Part shown: positions 46,705 to 54,382 of the stretch, piece after piece
Layout of the letters: every line of letters begins with the position of its first letter
Numbering within the stretch: the stretch's first letter is position 1
Assembly (NCBI GenBank): GCA_018813905.1
Contig: JAHJAO010000107.1
Coordinates: 1-54,382, forward strand
From: Candidatus Omnitrophota bacterium
GTDB lineage: Bacteria; Omnitrophota; Gorgyraeia; B26-G9
Length of the DNA: 54,382 nt
Reading direction: 5' to 3'
The notes under the pieces: generated by a model
What the model saw: only the letters and a program-made list of their open reading frames with translations
Told to the model about the DNA's origin: nothing
Databases searched by the model: none
Program-made: the position numbers and the translations under genes

Positions 46705-48488
46705 TGCCAAGCCCCAACCCCACAGATCAAGATATCCTGTTATCCGTAAGAAAACCCTCCCGCTATATCGGATCGGAATTCAATAGCGTCTACAAAGTAA
46801 TTTCTAAAGATACACTTAACTTTGCGCTTTGTTTTCCGGACAGCTATGAAGTGGGCATGAGCCATCTGGGGATTAAGATTATTTATCATCTTTTGAATAA
46901 GCGTAAAGATGTTTATTGCCAGAGATGCTTTTGTCCGTGGCCGGATATGGAACGCGTCATGCGCCAGAACAATATCCCGTTGTTTAGTTTAGAGATGAAG
47001 CAGCCGCTAAAATCTTTTGATATCATCGGGTTTTCTCTCACTTATGAACTGGCCTATACAAATGTGCTGAACATGCTCGAACTCTCAGGTATTCCGTTTT
47101 TTAGCAGCCAAAGGAAGGGGTTTCCGCTAATTATTGCCGGAGGGCATTGCTGCTCTAACCCGGAACCAATGGCGGAATTTATTGATGTCTTTATTATCGG
47201 CGAAGCGGAAGAAGTGATTCTGGAATTTGTTTCTGCGGTTGGAAAGTTCAAGGCCCAAAAATTTTTTAAAAACACGGATGAAGCGAAATTAAAGGATGAA
47301 TTATTGCTGGAGCTTGCCCAAATAGAAGGCGTCTATGTGCCCAGATTCTATCAAAGTTGTAACGAGGGAGCAACAAATTGCCGTGTTGCCCCGATTATGC
47401 CGCGGGCACCCGAAAGTGTGCGGCGCCGGTTTGTACGGAACTTAGACGATGTGGATTTTCCCGTGCGGCTGCCGGTCGCAATAACAGAAATTGTGCACGA
47501 GCGGATAAACCTGGAAATAATGCGCGGTTGCCCCCACGGATGTTATTTCTGCCAGGCGGCGTTTACCGTAACTCCGGTGCGTATGCGCAAGGTAGATAAC
47601 TTATTGAAACTGGCCAAAGCGAGTTATTATAATAGCGGTTATGACCAGATCGGTTTTTGCGCGCTTTCCAGCGCCAGCTACCCGCATTTAAAAGAGTTGA
47701 TCGCGGCGTTGTATCCTTTTTGCAAAGAAAAAGGCCTGAAGATTTCTTTTCCGTCTTTGCGGATCGAAAAGAATTTCGACGCGCAGATTCTAAAAACCGT
47801 GCATGATCTTAAAAAAAGCACCTTAACCTTTGCCCCGGAAACCGGAAGTAAGCGTTTGCGCACGTTTATTAATAAGGATATCGACCTTGAATCGCTAAAA
47901 GAACTTGTAACCGAGGCGTATCGTTTGGGTTGGCAGCGGGTTAAACTGTATTTTATGATCGGGTTGCCGACGGAAACAGAAGAAGATTTGGCCGGGATTG
48001 CGGATTTAGCGGACGAATTTTCCGAGCTCAAAAAAACCGTCGACGGCCGAAGGGGCAAGGTAAATATCGCCGTTTCCAACTTTATCCCCAGGCCCCATAC
48101 GCCCCTGCAGTGGTTTGGGATGGAAGAGGTGGATATATTAGAGAAAAAACAGCAGTTCTTAAAGGAGAGATTAAAAGCTAAAAATATTGAGGCCGATTTT
48201 CAGAATCCGAAAATGAGCTTTTTGGAGGCATACCTTGTGCGCAGTGACCGACGTTCGCACAAAGCGATTCTTGCCGCGTTTAAAGCGGGCGCGCGGTTTG
48301 ATGCCTGGACGGATATGTTCAATTTTGGTATTTGGAAAGACGCGTTTTTGGGCCGAGAGCCGGAAATCTTTGGTGCCGTGCACAAACTAAGAAAAAAAGA
48401 GGACAGCCTGGCCTGGGAGCATATAAATTGCGGCTACAGCAAAGACGCGCTTTACGCTAAACTTAAAGACAATGTTTTAATTTGTTGA
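46704..48488 (+). CDS. radical SAM protein with N-terminal B12-binding-like region (TIGR03960-like)
   Basis: 'RKPSRYIGSEFNSVYK', 'IIAGGHCCSNPEPMAEFIDVFIIGEAEEV', 'MRGCPHGCYFCQAAFTVTPVRMR'. Confidence 0.8.
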   Translation: MPSPNPTDQDILLSVRKPSRYIGSEFNSVYKVISKDTLNFALCFPDSYEVGMSHLGIKIIYHLLNKRKDVYCQRCFCPWPDMERVMRQNNIPLFSLEMKQPLKSFDIIGFSLTYELAYTNVLNMLELSGIPFFSSQRKGFPLIIAGGHCCSNPEPMAEFIDVFIIGEAEEVILEFVSAVGKFKAQKFFKNTDEAKLKDELLLELAQIEGVYVPRFYQSCNEGATNCRVAPIMPRAPESVRRRFVRNLDDVDFPVRLPVAITEIVHERINLEIMRGCPHGCYFCQAAFTVTPVRMRKVDNLLKLAKASYYNSGYDQIGFCALSSASYPHLKELIAALYPFCKEKGLKISFPSLRIEKNFDAQILKTVHDLKKSTLTFAPETGSKRLRTFINKDIDLESLKELVTEAYRLGWQRVKLYFMIGLPTETEEDLAGIADLADEFSELKKTVDGRRGKVNIAVSNFIPRPHTPLQWFGMEEVDILEKKQQFLKERLKAKNIEADFQNPKMSFLEAYLVRSDRRSHKAILAAFKAGARFDAWTDMFNFGIWKDAFLGREPEIFGAVHKLRKKEDSLAWEHINCGYSKDALYAKLKDNVLIC

Positions 48489-48538
48489 CATATTCGGCGT
48501 AAAGTCCCAATGCTCGTACTTGGGGTATCCCAAAGGTG

Positions 48539-48567
48539 TTGACAGCATTTGAGACGTATGTTATAGT
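48539..48567 (+). promoter_or_regulatory. sigma70-like promoter TTGACA-17nt-TATAGT
   Basis: TTGACA 48539-48544, 17-nt spacer, TATAGT 48562-48567, upstream of the response regulator / T4P ATPase operon. Confidence 0.75.
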
Positions 48568-48624
48568 CTTTATGCTTAGCGTAACTTTAATCAGGTTCGA
48601 TAGTAAAATAAAAGGAAATAGCCT

Positions 48625-49038
48625 ATGGACGCTAAAATTAGAGTGTTGCTGGTGGACGATGAAGTGGATTTTATAAATATGATGCAGTATTGGCTGCAAA
48701 AGCGCAACTTTAAGGTTGATGTATTGTACGACGGCAGTAATGTCGTCGAAGCCGTAAAAAATAACAACTACAATATTATGTTTTTGGATTTAAGACTGCC
48801 CGTGCACGACGGTATAGAAATTCTAAGGAATATCCGGGCATTCAATAAAACTATCCCGGTGATTATTTTCAGCGCCTACGGCACAAAGGAAAACATAAAA
48901 GAGGCGACGGAATTGGGAATTTCCGGGTTTTTCGCCAAAGAAAAAGGGTTTGAAGAAGCCGCCCGTTTAATCTATACGGCGATCCGCATCCATAGAAATG
49001 TGGGAAGAACTAAAGAAGGAGATAAAAATGCCGCTTGA
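48625..49038 (+). CDS. single-domain response regulator (receiver)
   Basis: 'RVLLVDDEVDFINMM', 'IMFLDLRLPVHDGIEIL', 'PVIIFSAYG'. Confidence 0.9.
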   Translation: MDAKIRVLLVDDEVDFINMMQYWLQKRNFKVDVLYDGSNVVEAVKNNNYNIMFLDLRLPVHDGIEILRNIRAFNKTIPVIIFSAYGTKENIKEATELGISGFFAKEKGFEEAARLIYTAIRIHRNVGRTKEGDKNAA

Positions 49039-50092
49039 GATAGCCGATATGCTTAAGATTCTCGTGGAAAGAAAGGCTTCAGATCTGCATATTGGGGTTA
49101 ATACCCAGCCGCATATCCGGATTGATGAAAGAATAGTTTCCCTGGACGCTAAGATCCTGGGGGCTGCGGAAGTAAAGGAAATGGTCTATAAGCTTTTGAG
49201 CCCGGATGAAATTAAGCGGTTTGAAGCGGAGAAGGAGCTGGACCGTTCTTTTGAAATTAAAGGGTTGAGCCGTTTCCGGATGAACGTATTTTTTCAACGC
49301 GGCAATATCGGTACGGCCATCAGGACAATTCCTTATAAAATAATGTCTTTTGCCGAATGCGGGCTGCCGGTAAAAGTGATTACCGAGCTTTCCCGCAAAC
49401 CCAAAGGGCTGGTGCTCGTTACGGGCGCAACCGGCAGCGGCAAGTCGACGACGCTTGCTTCGATTGTGGATAAAATAAATGAGGAGCGGCCGTGCCATAT
49501 GATTACGGTTGAGGATCCGATCGAGTTTATTCACGATAATAAAATGGCTATAATCGACCAGCGCGAAATCGGCGCGGACACAAAAAGTTTTGCCAAGGCT
49601 TTAAAGCATGTCTTAAGGCAGGACCCGGATGTTATTCTTATCGGAGAAATGCGGGATTTAGAAACGATTGAGGCCGCTTTGACTATAGCCGAAACCGGAC
49701 ATCTTGTTTTTGCTACGCTGCATACTTCCGATGTCGTCCAGACCATAAATAGAATCATTGACGTATTTCCCTCTCATCAACAGCAACAGGTGCGTACCCA
49801 GCTTTCGTTTATCCTGCAGGGCATCCTTGCCCAGCAGCTTATTCCGAAAGTCGGTGGTACGGGGCGCCTGTTGGCATCGGAGGTCATGGTGGCTACCCCG
49901 GCGATACGCAGCTTAATCCGGGAAGAAAAAGTGCACCAAATTTATTCTATCGTGCAGACCGGGCAAAAAGAAGGAATGCGGACGATGAATCAGTCCATTT
50001 ATGACCTTTATGTGCAGAAACACATCTCTTACGAAGAAGCTATTTCGCGTTCCACGGACCCGGATGATTTAATCCGTTTATTTAAAAGGTAA
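49028..50092 (+). CDS. pilT: type IV pilus twitching motility ATPase PilT
   Basis: 'ASDLHIGVNTQPHIRID', 'GATGSGKSTTLASIVD', 'VEDPIEFIHDNKMAIIDQREIG', 'AETGHLVFATLHTSD'. Confidence 0.95.
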   Translation: MPLEIADMLKILVERKASDLHIGVNTQPHIRIDERIVSLDAKILGAAEVKEMVYKLLSPDEIKRFEAEKELDRSFEIKGLSRFRMNVFFQRGNIGTAIRTIPYKIMSFAECGLPVKVITELSRKPKGLVLVTGATGSGKSTTLASIVDKINEERPCHMITVEDPIEFIHDNKMAIIDQREIGADTKSFAKALKHVLRQDPDVILIGEMRDLETIEAALTIAETGHLVFATLHTSDVVQTINRIIDVFPSHQQQQVRTQLSFILQGILAQQLIPKVGGTGRLLASEVMVATPAIRSLIREEKVHQIYSIVQTGQKEGMRTMNQSIYDLYVQKHISYEEAISRSTDPDDLIRLFKR

Positions 50093-50099
50093 TTAACAT

Positions 50100-50720
50100 A
50101 TGACGTCTAAAAAATCAAAAACAAAACCTATCGGCCAGATTTTAATCGAAAAAAAACTTATTATGCAGGAGCAACTGGATAAGGCGTTGGAGGTTCAAGT
50201 CCAAGAAGGGGGCCTTTTGGGTCAGATACTGGTAAAACTCGGTTTTATCTCTCAGGAGTCTTTGGATGTAAACCTTTATGAGCAGGCGGATAGCGCGCAA
50301 AGGTTAGAGAACGCGTTGGTCGAGATGGGGTTTTTGAATAAAGAGCAGGTAAATAAAATCTTCGAATTTCAAAAAAAAGAAGGCGGACTTATTTCTAAAA
50401 TTATAGTCCAGTTGGGATTTCTTTCTGAAGAAGATCTGGTCAGCGCTATGGTTACGCAATACGGCTTTCCGTACCTTAAATTGGAAGATTATCAGATTGA
50501 CCCTGAGATTGTTAAGCTGGTCCCGGAAAAAGTCGCCCGCAAACATTATTTAGTGCCCATAGATAAGATTGGTAATATCCTGACCGTAGCCATGGCCGAT
50601 CCGCTTAACGCTACCGCCCAAGCAGATATAAGGAAGATAACCGGTTTAAATGTTGAAACGTTTATATCCACCTTTTCCGATATTGACCAGGCATTAGAAA
50701 ATTACTATTCTAAAAAATAA
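50100..50720 (+). CDS. stand-alone MshEN / GspE N-terminal domain protein (no ATPase)
   Basis: 'IGQILIEKKLIMQEQLDKALEVQ', 'LGQILVKLGFISQESL', 'VPEKVARKHYLVPIDKIGNILTVAMADPLN'; no Walker A. Confidence 0.82.
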   Translation: MTSKKSKTKPIGQILIEKKLIMQEQLDKALEVQVQEGGLLGQILVKLGFISQESLDVNLYEQADSAQRLENALVEMGFLNKEQVNKIFEFQKKEGGLISKIIVQLGFLSEEDLVSAMVTQYGFPYLKLEDYQIDPEIVKLVPEKVARKHYLVPIDKIGNILTVAMADPLNATAQADIRKITGLNVETFISTFSDIDQALENYYSKK

Positions 50721-50741
50721 TTTTTTGTTGGGGCCAACTTC

Positions 50742-52457
50742 ATGGTTCAGAGCATAAAAGAAAAGATGCTTGAGGTTTTAACCGCGTCTAATTTCTTGAC
50801 AAAACAGCAACTGGAAGAGGCCATCGCTATACAAAAAAAAAGCGGCCGGCAATTAAGCGAAGTTTTGACCACAATGGGTTATATAACCCAAACGGATTTG
50901 GTGGTCGTGCTTAGCCAGAGCCTGAAAATCCCGCCCATAAACCTGTCTAAAACCAAACTAGATCCAGCGATTGCTCAGATTATACCTAAAGATTTAGCGG
51001 AGAAATACAAAGTCATTGTTGTTTCTAAAATCGGCAAGATATTGACGGTGGCGATGGTGGACCCGTTAAATGTTTTGGCGATTGACGAGCTCACGGTACT
51101 TACTAATTACCAGATAAAAATAGTTATTGCTTCCTTGAAAGACATAACAGACGCGACTTCGAGAATTTACGAGGATGCTTCCAGCGAACAGATGCAAGGG
51201 TTCATAAATACTGCTAAGGATATGGATCTGGAATTTCTGGAAGTGAAAGAAGAAGAAAAAGATAAAAGTAAAGCGGCATTTTCGCTGAAAGAAATTGAAT
51301 CCGCGCCTGTGGTCAAGGTTACAAACATACTGCTGACGGAAGCGATAAAGAACCGCGCCAGCGATATCCTGATTGAGCCGCAGGAAAAGAAACTGCGTAT
51401 TCGTTACCGTATCGATGGAGTATTGAAAGAGTTCCCGGCGCCGCCGAAGGCGTTTCATGAGGCAGTAGTTTCGCGCATAAAAGTTATGTCCACATTGAAT
51501 ATCGCCGAACACCGGCTTCCCCAAGATGGGCGGTTTAAAATCCGCGTGGGGGACCGGGAAGTGGATTTCCGGGTTTCGATCATGCCTTCCAGCCACGGGG
51601 AAAAAGTGGCCTTGCGTGTTTTGGATAAAGGCGCGGTAGTTTTGGATATTGAAAAAATGGGTTTTGAAGCCGAGCCGTTGAGTCATATCAAGGAACTGGC
51701 GCTTGAGCCGCATGGCATGATTCTTGTCTGCGGCCCGACAGGCAGCGGTAAGTCCACGACACTATACTCTGTCCTGACCTATGTGGATAATCCGGAGAAA
51801 AATCTGGTTACCGTGGAAGATCCGGTTGAATATCAGCTGACGGGAATAAACCAGGTGGGAGTAAGGCCGGAAGTGGGATTGAATTTTGTGAGCGCGTTGC
51901 GTTCTTTCCTGCGGCAGGACCCGGATGTCATTATGGTCGGGGAAATCCGGGATGCGGAAACCCTGGATGTCGCGATTAAGGCGGCTTTAACCGGACATCT
52001 GGTGTTGAGCACGTTGCATACAACCGAAGCCGCGGGCGCGGTTACGCGGATGGTGAACATGGGTATTGAGCCGTTTTTAATCACTTCGTCTTGTTTGTTG
52101 ATTTGCGCGCAGAGGCTGCTACGCAAGATTTGCCCTTCCTGCAAGGAATCCTATCCCGTTACCGATGAGATCAGGGGGAACTTCAACATTCCCAATGCTT
52201 ACAAAGAGCTTTGCCGGGGCAAAGGCTGTGTGGCCTGCGATAACACCGGTTATTTAGGCCGTATTGGCTTGTGCGAAGTGATGGTGTTTAGCCCGGCGAT
52301 AAGGGATTTGGTTATGGAGAAAGCGCAGGAGGTGGAAATCAAAAAGAAAGCGCGCGAAGAAGGCATGCGGACATTAAGGGAAAACGGAATAGCCAAGGTC
52401 TTGCAGGGCATTACCACTTTGGAGGAAATCACTCGTTTAACGATTGCCGACGAGTAA
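50742..52457 (+). CDS. type IV pilus assembly ATPase PilB/GspE family (paralog 1)
   Basis: 'GPTGSGKSTTLYSVL', 'VEDPVEYQLTGINQV', tetracysteine CPSC...CVAC. Confidence 0.93.
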   Translation: MVQSIKEKMLEVLTASNFLTKQQLEEAIAIQKKSGRQLSEVLTTMGYITQTDLVVVLSQSLKIPPINLSKTKLDPAIAQIIPKDLAEKYKVIVVSKIGKILTVAMVDPLNVLAIDELTVLTNYQIKIVIASLKDITDATSRIYEDASSEQMQGFINTAKDMDLEFLEVKEEEKDKSKAAFSLKEIESAPVVKVTNILLTEAIKNRASDILIEPQEKKLRIRYRIDGVLKEFPAPPKAFHEAVVSRIKVMSTLNIAEHRLPQDGRFKIRVGDREVDFRVSIMPSSHGEKVALRVLDKGAVVLDIEKMGFEAEPLSHIKELALEPHGMILVCGPTGSGKSTTLYSVLTYVDNPEKNLVTVEDPVEYQLTGINQVGVRPEVGLNFVSALRSFLRQDPDVIMVGEIRDAETLDVAIKAALTGHLVLSTLHTTEAAGAVTRMVNMGIEPFLITSSCLLICAQRLLRKICPSCKESYPVTDEIRGNFNIPNAYKELCRGKGCVACDNTGYLGRIGLCEVMVFSPAIRDLVMEKAQEVEIKKKAREEGMRTLRENGIAKVLQGITTLEEITRLTIADE

Positions 52458-52480
52458 AATAAAAAGCGCTAATAAATATT

Positions 52481-54208
52481 ATGATCCTAATTAAGAAAAA
52501 ATTAAACGAGCTCCTGCTGGAAAACAGGCTTATCACGGAAAAAGAAATGACCCGGGCCCTGGAGCAGCAACACAGCAAAGGCGGGCAGCTTTTAAACGTA
52601 CTTATCGAAGGCGGCTTTGTAAAAGAAGCGGATATACTGTTCTGCTTTTCCCGGGCGTTGAATATCCCGCCGGTAAATTTGGAAAAATTCAATGGCCGGG
52701 AACAGATCGTTAAGATATTGCCCGAACATGTCGCCCGCCATTACCGGCTTATTGCCATATCAAAAATAGGTAATTCCCTTACCGTGGCCATGAGCGATCC
52801 GTTGAATGTCCTGGCGATTGACGATATCAAGGCGCTCACCGGTTATAGTGTGATGCCGGTAGTCGCTACGATTACGGATATTACTAAAGCGATAGATAGG
52901 TTTTACAAGAAGCCGGCGGAAGAGGAAGAGGTCAAAAACATCGAATCGCTGGATGATTTAGTGCGTGGTATTGATGTAGAGAATGTCGAGGTAGTGAAAG
53001 AGCATGACCAGGTCGATATCGGCCAGGTCATCCGGTCCAGTGAAGAAGCGCCGATAGTAAAGATGATTGACGCTTTGATCGCGGAATCGCTGATGAAGCG
53101 GGCTTCGGACATTCATATCGAGCCGTACGAAAAAAACGTCCGCGTGCGCTACCGGGTGGACGGGGCATTGCAACAGGCAGCAGTTCTGCCCCGGAAGATT
53201 CAGAACGCGGTCATCGCACGGTTAAAGATAATGTCCAATCTGGATATCACCCAGCGCCATATCCCTCAGGACGGAAGGTTTAAAATTAGATTCCAAAAAA
53301 AAGAGATAGATTACCGCGTGTCCGTATTGCCGATTAGTTTCGGCGAAAAAGTAGTTATGCGGGCTCTGGATAGTTCGAATTTAAGCGTGGGCTTGGAAAC
53401 CTTGGGTTTTCTGCCGGAAACTTTGGCGGCATTTAATTATGCGGTGAACCGGCCTTACGGGATTATTTTAGTTACCGGGCCTACGGGCAGCGGGAAGTCA
53501 ACGACTTTGTATTCGGTATTAAACCGGCTGAACACGCCGGAGAAGAATCTTATTACGATTGAAGATCCGGTCGAATACCAGGTGGAAGGCATTACCCAGG
53601 TCCAGGTAAAGCCCGATATCGGTTTAACTTTTGCCGCCGGATTGCGTTCGATTTTAAGGCAAAATCCGGACGTATTAATGGTCGGCGAAATAAGAGATTT
53701 CGAAACCGGCGATATCGCGATCAAGGCGGCGTTGACCGGGGCGTTGCTCTTGAGCACACTGCACACCAATGATGCTCCGGGCGCGGTGACCCGGCTTATG
53801 GATATGGGTATTGAACCGTTTCTGATCGCTTCCAGCGTCATTTCCGTTGCCGCGCAGAGGCTCGTGCGTAAGGTTTGTCCGGTATGTAAAGAGGTATATA
53901 AAATTGCGCAATCAGTTCTGGAAAGAATGGGAATTGAAGAAGACGCCGACAAATTAACGGTATACCGGAGTAAAGGATGTGATAAATGCTCGAATACCGG
54001 TTATCGGGGCCGGTTCGCGCTTTTGGAAATAATGATTGTTAATGACGCTATCCGGGAAATGATTATGAAGAAATGTTCCAGCGACGAAGTCAAGCGTTTA
54101 GCCGTAAAAGAATTTAATATGCTGACGTTGCGCGGGGCGGGAATAAGAAAGTTTTTATCCGGAGATACAACTTTGGAAGAAGTCTTACGCGTAACCTCGA
54201 AGGATTAA
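52481..54208 (+). CDS. type IV pilus assembly ATPase PilB/GspE family (paralog 2)
   Basis: 'GPTGSGKSTTLYSVL', 'IEDPVEYQVEGITQV', CPVC...CDKC; ASDIHIEP. Confidence 0.93.
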   Translation: MILIKKKLNELLLENRLITEKEMTRALEQQHSKGGQLLNVLIEGGFVKEADILFCFSRALNIPPVNLEKFNGREQIVKILPEHVARHYRLIAISKIGNSLTVAMSDPLNVLAIDDIKALTGYSVMPVVATITDITKAIDRFYKKPAEEEEVKNIESLDDLVRGIDVENVEVVKEHDQVDIGQVIRSSEEAPIVKMIDALIAESLMKRASDIHIEPYEKNVRVRYRVDGALQQAAVLPRKIQNAVIARLKIMSNLDITQRHIPQDGRFKIRFQKKEIDYRVSVLPISFGEKVVMRALDSSNLSVGLETLGFLPETLAAFNYAVNRPYGIILVTGPTGSGKSTTLYSVLNRLNTPEKNLITIEDPVEYQVEGITQVQVKPDIGLTFAAGLRSILRQNPDVLMVGEIRDFETGDIAIKAALTGALLLSTLHTNDAPGAVTRLMDMGIEPFLIASSVISVAAQRLVRKVCPVCKEVYKIAQSVLERMGIEEDADKLTVYRSKGCDKCSNTGYRGRFALLEIMIVNDAIREMIMKKCSSDEVKRLAVKEFNMLTLRGAGIRKFLSGDTTLEEVLRVTSKD

Positions 54209-54279
54209 AAAACCGGCGCGAAAAAACAAGGCCAAAAAAGACCAGATTAACAGTGATTTAAAAAAAACAGGAGGTGGAT

Positions 54280-54382
54280 ATGCCTTTTTTTAAATACGTA
54301 GCCAAGGATGAAGAAGGGAATACGATTACGGATATTATCGAGGCCAAGGATAAAGATGTCGCCCTGGACATGCTGCGGGTGA
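54280..54382 (+). CDS. type IV pilus inner membrane protein PilC/GspF family, partial at window edge
   Basis: Own translation MPFFKYVAKDEEGNTITDIIEAKDKDVALDMLRV; RBS AGGAGG; follows pilB. Confidence 0.7.
   Translation, partial: MPFFKYVAKDEEGNTITDIIEAKDKDVALDMLRV

Noticed and set aside
51066-51713. Minus-strand 215-aa ORF opposite pilB paralog 1
   Set aside because: Phe/Arg/His-rich shadow ORF with no recognisable motif.
1-54382. CRISPR arrays, prophage, restriction-modification or toxin-antitoxin systems
   Set aside because: No regularly spaced repeats, cas, phage structural, methylase/endonuclease or TA-like genes were seen.

Overview
The window is a dense, mostly plus-strand bacterial chromosome segment. 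It probably comes from an uncultivated, acetogen-like anaerobe. An Omnitrophota-type lineage is my guess from gene style and cannot be tested here. In order it encodes: a PAC2 protein; an oligopeptide ABC transporter (DppBCDF-like); two glycosyltransferases; a reduced hyp cluster (HypA without its Zn domain, HypF reduced to its C-terminal carbamoyltransferase domain, HypC, HypD, HypE, no HypB); a DUF39 homocysteine-biosynthesis protein; a minus-strand CheC / GAF-HD-GYP / CheC block; a truncated Rnf-like operon (RnfC-RnfD-RnfB, without G/E/A at the locus) coupled to a RACo-like corrinoid-activation ATPase; MnmA; tRNA-Leu and tRNA-Ala; LeuS; ComEA/ComEC; GmhB; a CooC-like ATPase; a NIL-ferredoxin; a leucine/aspartate-semialdehyde cluster; TruA; AroA; mreBCD-mrdA-rodA; a sensor kinase; a TIGR03960-like radical SAM protein; and a type IV pilus ATPase cluster. 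The items most worth a second look are: (1) the reduced Hyp machinery; (2) the RnfCDB + RACo-like module; (3) a family of roughly 140-190 bp intergenic hairpin-array elements sharing a 'hairpin-CGCC(G)A(T)A-G/C-rich hairpin' core and bounded by duplicated flanking sequence; (4) a secreted/membrane gluzincin-like protein with HDxxH in place of HExxH. Function and family calls come from reading motifs by eye; no database searches were run.
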